Source of the DNA: Mesotaenium endlicherianum
Lineage: Eukaryota; Streptophyta; Zygnematophyceae; Zygnematales; Mesotaeniaceae
Length of the DNA stretch: 64,000 bases
NCBI GenBank assembly: GCA_009602735.1
Contig: WELA01012983.1
Span: 76,578 to 140,577 of the forward strand
Direction of reading: 5' to 3'
The position numbers and the translations under genes are program-made. Below are positions 46,646-59,150 of the stretch, in pieces. Positions within the stretch are counted from its first letter, which is position 1. Each line of letters opens with the position of its first letter. Below the pieces are notes generated by a model. It saw only the letters and a list, made by a program, of their open reading frames with translations, was not told the DNA's origin and searched no databases.

Positions 46646-47857
46646 GTAAACAAGCTAGGGCGAGGTGATAACGTCTATGATAAAGGAACACCGAGCCTAT
46701 TGTGACGAGCAAAACTACTAATGGAAAGCTATGTTATGGCTGCAAGGAATGTCGTGTTCGCGACCAAGTGTAAGCGGGTGCATGCACTACGTGCAACCTA
46801 CACATAGAAGTGAGGAAATGAAATGAATTGACTTACCAAATAGGTGATTAACAATTAAGGAAGATCTTTATATCAACAAGTAATCTATATGGTATTTTCT
46901 GTTAAATGGTTATACAGCAAAAGACAACACACTAGCAGTGGACAATACTCGTAGGTCAAATGGAAGTAAACTAGCATCAATAATGCAATTGGTAAACTCA
47001 CACATAAGCAAGGCTAGGAGACAAGGCATATCAATGGCTTCTCGCCTGGGATCCAGATTTCTCTCAGTAAGCTGTACAAGAGAGTTGGCCTCGTTTCCGA
47101 GTGCCGAACTCGAGAGCAATACCTGGCATATTTACATGGAATGAGTTTATTGTTCAACGGCCAGTGCGATGGCACCGCCTACCCGGGAGTTAACCACGTT
47201 GGCAGAACCTTGGTTAACCGAATCCACCGCCATCTCCCATCATCCCGAATCGCCATCCATCCTAAGAATGTCATCTGGCCATTCATCTAGCACACCACAC
47301 TTAGATGCATATCTAGGCAGTTCGCTGCTACCGAGTACGAAAGTCAGCTGGCTGTCAAAGAATGTGTCAGCAAGCTGACAGAAGTTGACTTCAGCCTGCT
47401 GCTCCCGGCTGATGCATTAAACTGGATTATCTTATAAGGTCCAGCAGACTCAATATTAACTAAAGTTCAGCAGGCTGAACTTATTTAACTATTATATTTA
47501 AATGAATATTATATCAACCAATATACTGATTCATTACAGGACACCAAAGGTGCATAATCACACACCATGAGCATTTAGTTGCATCACAAGTCAAAGAATT
47601 ATCTTACTCATAAGAACGAACATGCAAAGCTAACACCAAAATGGTGTTAGCTCGCGGCCTAAGTAGCGTGCTCTCAAATGCTATACCCAATATCTACAAA
47701 ACACAACCAAACTGTAACAACTACGATGAACGCGTCATCGCGTCATTTCACACAAATCCGAAATACACTAAATATGGAGAAGGGTCGAATCTAGAGGTCG
47801 ACACGCACACGTACGACTAATAACCAACTCCAAACGAACCCGACACCCCAATGTCCC
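46646..47857 (+). repeat. 490-bp direct repeat, copy 1 (split by a solo LTR)
   Basis: The stretches 46646-46818 and 47539-47857 match 62923-63413 end to end, from GTAAACAAGCTAGGGCG to CCAATGTCCC. Taking out the LTR and one target duplication leaves about 487 bp against 491 bp in copy 2. The ends are not TG..CA in either direction, so calling the pair LTRs is uncertain. Confidence 0.85.
46819..47538 (-). mobile_element. Inverted solo LTR of the chromovirus family
   Basis: This 720-bp unit matches the LTR at 36324 in reverse, from TGAAATGAATTGAC to ATTCATTACA. Flanks GGAAA (46814-46818) and GGACA (47539-47543) fit a 5-bp target duplication with one change. The uninterrupted sister repeat at 62923 shows the empty site. 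Confidence 0.9.
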
Positions 47858-50480
47858 ACACGACGAGCAAGATCGGCAATAAGGAGACAGGCATGGTGGT
47901 TGTTAAGCATGACATTGGGAGGCAATGCACGCTGCCGTTTGAGAGGGGTGAGGAAGGAGACGGGACTATCCTGGATGGGAGCGGACCCTGCAATGGAGAA
48001 GGGGTGAAAGGAAGAGCGGCAGGGGGCAGCCCACCTGGCGACAATGTCGATGCCGACGATGAGGAAAATCCCGCGAGGCAAACGGCCAGAGGGGCCGTCA
48101 ATGGACGACGGGTGGAGGCCGTTGGAGACACGAGAGGTGCGGGCACCGGCGGGGCGACGTGCCGCGGACGCCGGCGGAAGAGCTCGCGCGTGATCTTGTC
48201 TTGCGCCTGCGTGAGGGCAGCGGAGGACATGGTGGACAAGGGTGGAGGGAGCAGTGCACCGACGCGTAATTGAGAAGCAGGAGGGGGAATGAATGGTGCA
48301 GGACGGGGAATAACAGGATTCAAAACGGGGCCGTAAGAGCCGGAAGAAGCAGGAGCTGGTCGAGATCACGCGACCCCTGTGGTGAAGAAGGAAAAAACTC
48401 CTCAGCAAGCCGGGCATAGATGACGTGACCGATGGCAGAGGTGACTGTGTAAGGCAAATGCTCAGCAACCGACTGTAGTAATTCCTTGGAAGGACTTGAA
48501 ACCACCAGAGTTGCGGCGCGACCGGTAGGAATGGCCACAGGATCCGTCGAGGTAGGGACTGCCGAAGCTGCGTCCGCCTCCACCACCACTAACGCCGTGG
48601 GAAGGGGACTTGTGTGGGCAGGAGGCGGTGTCGCCGATCGCGGTGGGCTAGAAGGTTGAGATAGGTCGGCCACTACTTGCGCATACGAAGGGGCAGCAGC
48701 AAATCGCGCTCGACAGAAGCCGCCGCCGCGCGCAGGTTGTCGCACACCAGCTGGGCCTGCAGCTGGGCTGCGGGGACGTCGTCGGGGAGGATGGTCAAGG
48801 TATCTACATCAGCAGGGCAAGCTAGCGCATCCCGAACGGGTACAGGCAGCCAAGCGTGAGCAGGTCTTAGAGTATCGTCTGGCTCAAAGAGATTGAACGA
48901 CCGCGGAAGCTGGGCCGACTGCACCACACTCCGCTCGTGGTCTGGACCCACAACCGGTGCGACAGGTGCCGCATGGGCAGCCACCCGGCGACTGTGAACG
49001 GTATGGACACCCACGACCTGACCACCGTCCTCCTCCTCGGTCACATTAAATTTGCCATCTGGAGGTGGGGGGAACCAGGAGGGATAAGTGGGGCCAGGCC
49101 CACGAGGCGGAAGGGGATGCAAACCAACAAACTGAGCAGTAATAGGATCAGGCTGCGACCCAACGCGACGATGCATGTCCTGCATACGAGCTTGCATCGC
49201 AGCCAACTGCTGACGCGTGAAGAATTCCTGATGTGTGGGGTGAGGGTTACGATTAGGGTTTGGGTTAGGTCCTGGCACGGCAGCCTGGTATGCTGCCGAA
49301 TAGGAACTGGGGGCAGGCGACGTAGGACCCCACGATGGAGGGTATGGAGGGGTAACCTGCAAAATTGCTAGACTGGGACGGGAAACCTGATAGACCTGGG
49401 TGGAAACCAGCAAAGGCAGAGGGCGGGGAAGCATAGTACGAGGGTACCTGGGCTGCTGGAGCACCGCTGAGATCGGTAGGTGGCACTGTGCCCTTCTGGA
49501 ACTTAAAGGACCACCCTGTTGGCGCCAAGTGGGGATGAAGGAGGAAGCACTTCTCCACCAAGTGGCCCTTTTGACGACAGTAGTCGCACACAAGAACAAC
49601 GCGCTTGGGCGCGGCAGAAGGTCCCACTCCCATGACGGCGGCAGTGGTCGACGTAGCAGGTACTTGCACATGCACTCCCACTGCCCCACCCTTAGCAGGT
49701 CTACGCTCGGCTTGCGACGCTGCTGGAACCATCTCTATCTGCTCAGCCCATCGACAAACCTTGTGTGCACTCCGCTGGGGTATGGGGGTGAGGGCAAGCT
49801 GGTGGTTAAGGGCTTGAAACAGGGAAGCAGAAGCAGAAAAAGCACTGATGAACTTGATGCAAGCCTGGGTCACATCCACATACATGCTCGTATCCTCTCT
49901 CAACTGCAGGTGACGCTCATAGGCCATGTTAGGAGTCTCGCGCGCGGAGCGCATGGTCCCTCAACTCATCCTGGCGGGAGCGAGTGTTAGCAGGGAAGTG
50001 CTGACGAAACATCTGCAGAAGTGTGTCAATGTGATCCAAAACAACTCCACGATCAAGACCATGTAAGGGAAAAACAATGCCAAGCACTGCCTGCTGTTGG
50101 CGCTGCTGCATGGATCGATGGTGGCGATCCGCCATGCGTGCCGCGAGCCGTTCGACGGGAGTTGCGTACGCCGACAGGGCGAGCTCAACCGGTTTCGGTC
50201 CAACAGGGTCTCCTGCAGCCCCCCCAAGCAGTGCAAGTTCCCCACCCTCACCCCCAACCGGTCCCAGCCTAGCAGCTGCGATAACCACTGCTGCTGTGGT
50301 GGCGTCCAAACCGACGGCCAGCGGCTGCAGTAGCAGCAGCTGCAGCGGCCACCCAAGGATGGTTTGCAGACGGAGCCGGCAGGGAATAGGAGCAGCACCA
50401 GTAACTGCGTCTGGCTCCGTCTGGATGATATTTGCTCTAAATCTCTGGTAGAACAAAAGCGCCTCTCTCTGAGGAGTGAG
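47858..50480 (-). mobile_element. Copia-like gag fossil (no pol seen)
   Basis: Minus-strand coding remnants start near 50,480 and run left. A long Ala/Pro/Gln-rich region leads to a zinc knuckle CDYCRQKGHLVEKC followed by FLLHP near 49.5-49.6 kb. The form GHxxxKCFxLHP is typical of plant Ty1/copia gag proteins. Further Pro/Ser-rich coding-like sequence continues to 47.86 kb. No integrase or reverse transcriptase is present, so it resembles a gag-only, non-autonomous unit or a fragment. It is broken, with several interruptions. It lies between copy 1 of the 490-bp repeat and the methyltransferase-bearing element. Confidence 0.6.
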
Positions 50481-50525
50481 GGTAGAGTGTCAAAAAAATA
50501 AATTATGTGTAAGGTTTTGATTACG
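50481..50525 (+). repeat. 45-bp flank repeat, left copy
   Basis: It matches 61510-61553 with three differences (one A indel and two transitions). It sits at the left edge of the methyltransferase-bearing element. Confidence 0.8.
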
Positions 50526-51700
50526 TCCGCCGAGGAATGATGTCGCGACTACTATCCGTTTGACGGTGCCGCACGCGCAGCGCAAGCTACGGCCACCAAG
50601 GTACGGAAAGTCAACGTTGACTCACCGACCACTTGACTGATTACGTCGCAGTCAGCGGTTATGTCGGCGTCAAGACCACTGGCAAGGGGTCGATGTCAAT
50701 GTGCCCCACACCCAAGGATGGGGGAGGCTTTGACAGCATAGACAGCCGCGAGGCTAGAAGCTGGGGATCAGTGATGAGCCGCCCAGCAGGTACCAAGTCA
50801 GGTACTGTGTGACTGGCAAATTACGCCAGGTCATGGCCGCAATGCCAAGATAGGTTACGGCCGCCCGGTTGGGAATCTTGAGCAAGTGGCATTTGTTTGT
50901 ACACGCCGCTCAGGAGTTCTTAGCCATGAGCCAATCAGGCGTGACTGCCAGCTGAGAAGCTAAGCAGTTACGCGCGACAGTCACGAGGTGTGCATGCATG
51001 CTGAGTGACTACGAGTTTGAGTTGAGCATGGCTAGGCAGAAGCGACATGCAGCTAAGCTTTGTGACTAAGCACGGCATTCTCAAAAGATGACGCTGTGTG
51101 GTGCCTGCGAAAGGCACAAATCTTGCCTGAGACATGTCATTCACTCTCACCCACTTTTGCCAAGAAGCAGAAGGAGCAGAAGGAGCAGAAGGAAGGAGAA
51201 GAAGGGCGCGAAGAAAAAGGAGTTCCCAAGGTCATTGGAGAACCGAGGCCCCACGCTTCTGCCGACGCTGAAGATTCTTCTCAGTGTATCGTAAATAAGG
51301 TAGGACTGTAGGAGTTCCCAAGAGGGAATCTCACTGTTGAAAGCAGGAGAACTGCAGAATAGAATCTGCTAGGAGATTAGCACAGATTCGGCCAAACGCC
51401 ACAAGTGTGTGTGAAGCAGCCTTAAAATGGTGAGTTGTGTGTTAATTTCCAAGTTCTCAGAAGTCGCATTCGCATCTCGAAGAGAGAGGGTAGTATTGGC
51501 AGATAAAGCTCTCAATGAAGAACTGAGTGAGCCTAGCCTGGCAGTGAAGAGCTGTTAAGGCGCGGTGTTAAGTGAAGAGCTTGACCCAGGCCAGCATAGA
51601 CGTGTAGTTTCAGAGTTCTGTAAGCTGTGATTTTGTGAAAGTTAAGCGAAAGCCTGAAGGGCGATTTTCTCTGAATTTGACGTTGTATGTCAAGCTGCTT
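50526..51700 (+). other. Leader region of the methyltransferase-bearing element
   Basis: About 1.2 kb between the left flank repeat and the first gag-like coding sequence. GTTACG and GATTACG words recur, and an AAGGAGCAG run lies near 51,170-51,200. No coding domain is recognised. It may contain what remains of the 5' LTR and the primer site. Confidence 0.4.
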
Positions 51701-54447
51701 AGAGTGTGATTTTTGCAAACTACAATTTGCTCGCCTGTGAACCCAAGAACCTTAAGGCATAAAGCCTATGTGGAAGTAAGAGACTTCCGTCCTACTTCTG
51801 AGAACTTCGATTCTGTGGTTCACGTGAATAGAAACTCCCAAGCAAATTGGAGATTGAGGCCTGTGAGGGCTGCCAGTGCTCAACCTGGAAGGGGACCCGG
51901 AGAAATTCAACTGTACATGCGGTTGAGGAGTGGAAGACTCTACTACCCTGTGGAGCCTGCGGAAGGTTCTGATTCAAGCCAGAGTCCACAAGGAAGTGAG
52001 ACATCTGAGCGCACGGATAACCTGTGGAGTGAGCGACCGTCGGGAGACGAGTCTCGCCATACTGCCACGAACGGTGAGAATCCGTATAACGCGCAAGCCT
52101 TTGTACCCAATTTGGGCAGAGAGCACAACGTGTGGGGTAAAGTTAGTGAGTCTTGGTCACCATTTGAAATGACCGGTGATGATAAGGATGAAAATCCTAA
52201 GTTCAAGCTGTCTACAAAGTGTTTCAGTGGACGAACCGGTGGAAATAGTCTCACTTTCAAAGAGTTTGATGAGATCTATTGGGATGATTTCTTTGAGAGA
52301 ATCCGAAAGGATTCTTCTTACACTTAGTCAGTCGCTTTTATAAGCTTGGTTCAGTACTTGGACAAGGATGCCTTGTTGCTTTATCGCCAATTCCGGAAGG
52401 ATGAGAACCTTATCCAGGAATGGACGTTTGACGAGCAAATGAAGGCGAGGAATTTAAAAATCCAGAAAGAGGCTGCAAAAGCCCGCCTGTCCGCTTTGTC
52501 ATCAGGAAGAACGATACCTGCTGCACCTGTTGAGAGCGTAGACTTAGCTGCACTAACACAAGAATTAACAAATGCCATGAGGCAACTCACCGAGGGTCAG
52601 CAGCGAGCGGCTACTCGAGATGATGATGCTGGGTCTGTCGCAGAATTGCGCAAAGTGTGTGCAGAGTTGTCTGAAAAGATTGCTAATGCTCAGGAACGAG
52701 TAACGCGCAGGGCTGCACCTGTTACAGCGCAGCATGGTAATAGTGCCACCACGGAAGCAAGCCATGCGCAAGCATTGGCTAGTTGCCGTAGGGATATGGA
52801 GGCTGGGAATGACCAGTTTGACTATGAGCACTGTCTGCGTCGTTTCTTTAAGTTGCTTGAAGCAAAATTCCCAGAGGATCGCAGTCTTAAGGTGCACCGT
52901 TATGTGCATTTTGTCCGTCAGAAGAATGAGACAGTGATGGAGGTCAAATCCAAATTGGTAGACCTTGCCAAGAAGGCAGGAATCTATGAGCCTAGGATTG
53001 TGGCTGACAAATTCTTATTGTGTTTGGGTAAGGACACGGATCGGGAGGTTAGGCCACACCTATCTGCAAAACGCGGAATCGACTGGAACATCGACGAGGC
53101 TGCTGAAATAGCACGCAATGTCGAGGAAGGTAAAGTCTGGTACAAGGAGGCTTCCAGGACGCTTATGGCTCCTGAGAGAAAGGAGGAATCCTTTCAGCCT
53201 AAGGCCATTAGCTCTAATTTTCAGTTTAAGAAGAAGAGCGGGTCTTTCAATAGGTTTTCTAAGCACGCCAACACTGCTGAGACAGCAGAGGGTTGCTGGA
53301 ATTGCAGGAAATCGGGACATCAGAAGAGAGATTGTTCGTACCCGGATGCTAAGCAATTGTCTGCTAGCAAGGGGCAGGTGTGCGCACATTGCAGCAAAAA
53401 GGGACACTCAGAAGATTAGTGTTGGTCCAAGAACCCAAATCTGAAGCCACCATGGGCTAATGCTGCCACGAAAGAGGCGGATAAGGGTAAGAAAAAGGAG
53501 AAAGATAACTCTGGTAACCAAAAGGGTAACCAAAAGTATGATGCTATGAGTGCAGAGATTGCAGAGTTGAAAGCTCAATTTGCAAAACTAAATGTGCCTA
53601 ATGTCTATTATGATGCAGATGTGGCCAAAAAGACCGTCTGCAAAGGCGAGAAGCTGACGACTGAGAAGGCCGTGGCTGCAACGGTTGCGGAGCGCGCAGA
53701 TCATGACCGTCTGGTTCCAAGGAATGCTGGGAAGCTTCCTCAGACCTTTCGGATCACTCTCGATGAGAACGAGATTGCGCAGCTACGACAAGCCAAGCCT
53801 GGGCCACGCAAGAAATTTAGTTTTTGCTGGAGAAGCTGAAGGCTCTGGTGGAACACCTGATTCAGCACATTCTTTGTCTTTCACTCGCTGATCTGCGTCT
53901 TACGTATCCTTTCACGGTTGAAGAAGCCGGACAGCAGCTGGACGTAGCTGAGGAAGGCGCGAACAGCGCTTCGCTGCCTACTAATTTCAGCACTGTGAGA
54001 GTGCAGAACAAGGATAGAGTTTTGACGTTCAACGACTGGGCCGCTCCCAATATCCTATTGGACACTGGCGCACAGCCAGTAATCTTGGGAAAGCGAGCTG
54101 GGAAAGCTCTGGGATTGACGGCAAGGAGCCTGAAAGAAAGTCCTTTTCAGTTGAGGACTGCATCTGGGCAGATTTCAAAGTCTTGTGGAATTACCCGCAA
54201 GCCTGTGAAAATCACAGTAAACTTGGAGAAACCTGAGGAGGCGTCACTGCTCATAGAATGCACGGTGACAGAGGCAGAGAACTATGATGTTCTCTTGGGG
54301 ACAGAAGCTCTGATTCCCCTGGGTATGGTCATTGACCTGCGGAAGCAGAGGGTGACTTACCAGTCGACAGATCGGCAGCTGACAGAAGAAATTCTTGTAA
54401 AAACGGTTTGCTCAGGAGAGGCGAATTACGAACTGCTAGACTGTTGT

Positions 54448-54951
54448 TATAGTGAAACACATAGATAAAGTACTTAGTAAAACAGACTACTTTATCTATT
54501 CAAGACAAGGATCTTTGAACACAAGTGGTAGCTTCTTGAAAGAGAGATGGCTTCTTGAAAGTTAATATATTTCTGGATTTTGGCAAGTACAAGAGTGATT
54601 TTGGAATGTCTTTCTATGTTCTAGCTCTTGTTTATATACTTGCTACATAAGTAATTTCTAGGAAAGTGTATGTTGATGTGTTGGCACCCAACACATCCCA
54701 AAACTTGCCACCTCTTTCTAGAATAATGTACACATGTCCTTTTGACCTAAAAATGGCACATTTGACTTTTGCCACATGGAGTTCTTCTAGGTCTTTCCTC
54801 TAACTTCGAAAATGCCTTGGAAGGTTCAAAGGACATGAACCAAGTTACTAGAGTACCTATTCACACTTGACTCCACACAATACTACTCCAAATATATTTG
54901 AAAACATTAAAGTATATGCAAACTAATATATAATAACTCAAATCACTACAG
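54448..54951. mobile_element. 504-bp insertion with short inverted ends (MITE-like)
   Basis: The block is flanked by GTTGT on both sides (54443-54447 and 54952-54956). Its ends read TATAGTGA and TCACTACA, an 8-bp inverted repeat with one mismatch. It is much more AT-rich than its surroundings and has no coding content. It sits between the protease and methyltransferase parts of the retroelement. Superfamily unknown. Confidence 0.6.
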
Positions 54952-55189
54952 TTGTGTGAATGACCGGTATCCAGACCGTTATGACCTCATCATGCAACGC
55001 AAAGAGGAGGGCTACACCAGCGTCAACATGTCGACTCCCTTGGTTTGGCAACCTCGGATTATGGAGCAACTGGAAGCTCTGAGTAACAGGGACCGTGGCT
55101 CGCAAGAGCTGCTGCCAGTTCCTTATCTAGTTAAGTCTGCTGCCAATTTGATGCCTGGAGTAGACCCGCTGCCGCGAGGCATTGTGAGG

Positions 55190-56190
55190 ATGGAAGATCC
55201 TTTTCGCAGGAGAGGAGTAGTAGCGCTGGAATTGTTCGCCGGACTTGGTTTTGGAACCTTCTCATTGGTTCAGCGAGGTATCCAGGTATCCAAAGTGCTG
55301 TATGTGGACAATGATGAGAGTGCTTTCACAGCATTTAAAAAGGTCATGAGTAAGATGCGGCAAATGCATCATTTCAAGGCGTTGGTGCCTACTAACTCTA
55401 GTTTGGTGCGTCTTGCTGGAGGAAACATTCTTGATGTGAAGTCTGAAGACCTGTATGGTTACAGGATTGACTGGATCTTTGCGGGATTCCCTTGTTAACC
55501 TTTCTCGCAAGCTAGGAACAGGAGGCGATTCAATGATCCGCGAGCACAACACTGGGGATGGATGGTGAAAATCATCAGTATGCTGCAGGAACGCCAGCAT
55601 CTCTACCCACCAATGTTTGTGATTGAGAATGTACATCCAGGGATGGATTACAACCAGATGAAGCCAGGATATCCATGGCTGGTCTTCGACTCCACCCTGG
55701 GTCATCATGTATTGATCAACGACGCCAGGCACGGAGGACTCTCACACCGGGCCAGACTATTCTGGACCAACGGCATGTCCATTGAAATTTTGAGTGAGAT
55801 GGAGGAGATTACGCGGCGCTCACCAACAGCAGTATCTGTGGGAGAAGCACTGATGGTGGAAACCAAGCCAGTGATCAGGAGGGATTCCTACCCACAGTAC
55901 GTCGTCAACGAGCCAGGCCGGCCAAGGGTGGTGTTGCCCACCTTCACGGTATACCCAAGATCACGCGCATTCGTGAACGGAGGACCAGGAATGGTCAAGA
56001 ATGCGCACGACAGAGAAGCTCAGTGGAGAGAGCCGACAGCTGAAGAGAAGGGAAGGTGCCTGGGGGTACCCAACTCCATTGCACAAAAAATTGTTGCGAT
56101 GGTGGGACAGGACGACGCTGGGAAGATATTCGGCAATATGATTGGGCATCACTCCATGACGTGGTTGGTGGAGACGATTATGACTTGGCA
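55190..56190 (+). pseudogene. Cytosine-5 DNA methyltransferase domain of the retroelement
   Basis: Motifs of the C5-methyltransferase fold appear in the right order and spacing. They are motif I ALELFAGLGFGTFSL (S-adenosylmethionine site, about 55220), motif IV GFPC with the nucleophile Cys (about 55485), motif VI FVIENVHPG (about 55615), motif VIII SHRARLFWTN (about 55745) and motif X FGNMIGHHSMTW (about 56130). The region between VIII and X is the usual place of the target-recognition part. The style is closer to DNMT3-like or bacterial-type enzymes than to DNMT1/MET1, since no BAH, RFTS or chromo module is attached. It shares strand and context with gag, protease and RT, so it is part of the element. 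It is decayed with the element; activity is not claimed. Confidence 0.85.
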
Positions 56191-58249
56191 GCAGATGACA
56201 TTTTCTGACAAGCCTATGCCCAGGCCGAGACCAGTAATGATTGGAGTCCATGTGGTGCCATCCTCTGATCAGAGAGCTATCAGGGAATTGCATCAGCAAC
56301 AAGAAGAATATGGTGTTGAAAGGGACGCAGCTGAGGCTGACCAAGGTGAAGCACTTAGAGAAACCAGAGTGGCGGAGCTGACCAGGTGTCAAGACCTACT
56401 GGCGCGAATTGACAATCGGATGGCGGCTCTACACGACCCTCTGGAAAGAGAGCTGCGAAGGCTGCGAGAAGACGTAGCCATGGAAGACCAGGCAGCTGGT
56501 GAAGCAAACCCTTTGGCGAGCGCTGCAGCAAGCGAATCACAGGAGATCCCATCATCTGCAGAACGCTCCAGCCAAATATTTGTGAGGATGCCGGAAGGGG
56601 AGGGAGAGACCACTTCTGAGTTACAGAACATGGCCCAAGACCAAGTCTTTGGAGGCCCATCCCCAGACGCGGCAACGACAAGATATGAAGAACGCCAGTG
56701 CAATATTGGCGAATGGGTCGAAGAATGCAGTCAGAATTCAGGAAATTTTGGAGGGTCTGGAAAGACCATTTGCCTGGAGGTGATCTTTGAAGAACGCAGG
56801 AAGGAGACGGTCGAGAGATTGCTCGCCACACCTGTTTTGATGAGCCCAGAGCCAGAGGCAAAAGGGCAACCACAAGACACGGTTGGCAGCACAGCTGAGT
56901 CGATCACCAGGCAAATCATGGAGCAGTTGCTGGAAGCAGACGCCCCTCGACTCAAGGAAGAGAAAGTGGCGAAAGCAGCTCGCGCTCTACAGTTAGCCAT
57001 CATCAACATGGCGAGGCTCAACACAGAAGGGGATGAAGGACCGCCGCCTCGTGGAACAGAGAAGCCCGAGAAGGGAGAGGATGCAGAGATGCAAGGCCTC
57101 GCAGAGTTTGAGTTGCCATCACTCAACAATGGAGGGGAAGCCAGGGAAGAAATTCCATGTTTTCCCTACTGCCAGTCTTTCAGTGGCAGAGCCCAAGTCA
57201 ACCGCACGACCGCCGCAACGGCAGGAGGTGACTGCCTGCACTGCTAAAGTGGAGACAGCGCAAGGTAAGCCCAAGGGTCGCGCAAGCAGACCAAGGAAGG
57301 TGGCCCGTGAGGGTAACGCATCTTTTAGGAGGATGCTTAAGCGATATTTCAAGCATAAGGGGAAGGCTCAGAGAGAGGGCGTTCCGCGAGGAACCACAGC
57401 CCCACCTCCTCCGCCTCTGCGAGATATTTTGCAGAGAGAGGGAGAGGACGGCTTGATTTGCAGGGCAATGGCATTGGGCATTAGTGTGCCGCCAGGCATT
57501 AACACGCCCTTGTTGCAACTATCAAATCTTAGGAAGCAGAGGCCGGAGGCACATGCTCCCATGACACATGCAATCCCAGAATGGGAACTGATGGATTTGA
57601 GAAACACCGTCAGCCGCTTGACTGCAGCAGATGATGCTTTCCTCGCACAACTAGCGGCACCTCAAACGCCGCAAACGTTGGCGCAGGCATGGACGGTCAC
57701 ACCACCCGCAAGGGAGGAGTATGGCACGACCGTCGCTCGCATGGCTATTATTGAGCGAGAGTGGGGCTGGGTAACCAGCCCTAGGACAGATCCTGCAGGT
57801 TGGCCAGTGGCAAACCAACCTTGGCCACGTGACGAAGGAGGAACCGGGACCAGTTGGACTGCAGTCGACGAGGAAAGGTTCCTGAGGCAACCCATCCGGA
57901 GGCGCCTCACGTACACCTCACAGCAGGAGAGGCAACGCATCATTGAGAAAGGTAAAAAGCCTAGAAGACAGGCTGCAGAGCCTATGGCAACGGAGGAGCA
58001 AGCTGCAAAGCTTGCTACCCCACCTCCCAAGAATCAGGCAGGAAAGCCTGAGAGCCAGGATCAGGCAAAAAAGCGTGAGGGCCAGGATGAGGTCGAAAAG
58101 CCCCACCTGCACCCAAGGAGTAGCAACTACTGGATGCCTTTGTTGGAGAGAAGCAACCTGAAACTGAGACTTTTGCCATCGGGAAAATGGTCTCAGCCCA
58201 GCAGAGAGCACAAGTAGAAAGGTGCTGAAGAAACACCGCAAGGTGTTTG

Positions 58250-59150
58250 CTTTTACTAAGGAGGAGATTGGTAAAACCACTGCCAGTGTGTGTGAGATCA
58301 CACTAACTACTGATAACCCAGTCAGACTTGGGCCGCATAAGCTCAGTCAGACAGAGTGGGACTGTGTGGAGAAAACTTGCGAAGAGCTGCATAAGCTCCG
58401 CATGATTGAAAAATCTACCTCAATGCATGGGGCTCCCACAGTAGTAGTCGCTAAAAAGGACGAGGCCGGCAACTACACTGCGACTCGTATGTGTGGAGAT
58501 TACAGGCAACTGAATCTCTACACAGAGCCAGACAGCTATGTGATGCCTACGCCGAAGCGGATCTTTACGATTGCCACCACCGGGAAGGTGTCCAGCATCA
58601 TCGATCTGCGCCAAGGCTTCAACCAGATGCCTGTGAAAACAGAAGATCGAGGTAAGACCGCTTTCTGGGCTCAAAGGGAACTTTGGCAATGGACAGTAAT
58701 GCCATTTGGGCTGAAAAATGCCCCAGCCATATTTCAGAGGACTATGGATAAAGTGCTGGAGGGGCTGGATTTTGCTAAGCCATACATTGACGATGTGGTA
58801 GTATTCAGCAAGTCCATAGAGGAGCACCTCGAGCACTTGAAACAAGTGTTCCAGCGCCTGGAGAAATTCCAGATGAAGCTGCATCCGGGGAAGTGCAGAT
58901 TCTTTGAGGCACACGTGCCTTACCTAGGACATGAGATTGGGAACAATGCTATGTCCCCTCAGGCTGTGAAGACTGAGGCTATTTACAAGATACCTGCACC
59001 TGCGAATATGTCTAAGCTGAAAGCTCTGTTAGGGCTAAGCGGATACTATCGTAAGTTTGTGAAGGATTATAGCAAAATTGCTAAACTCCTGACGGAACTC
59101 TTGAAAAAGAATGTGCCTTTTGTGTGGACAGAAGCTCAGGAGAAAGCCAT
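58250..59150 (+). pseudogene. Reverse transcriptase domain of the retroelement
   Basis: Visible blocks are MCGDYRQLN, SIIDLRQGFNQMPV, MPFGLKNAPAIFQRTMD and PYIDDVVVFS, then HPGKCRFF and LGLSGYYRKFV. This series is typical of Ty3/gypsy RT. The block order RT, RNase H, integrase confirms Ty3 rather than copia layout. Confidence 0.92.

Noticed and set aside
55190-56190. Host DNA methyltransferase gene
   Set aside because: No host-type regulatory domains, and it is flanked on both sides by gag-protease and RT on the same strand.
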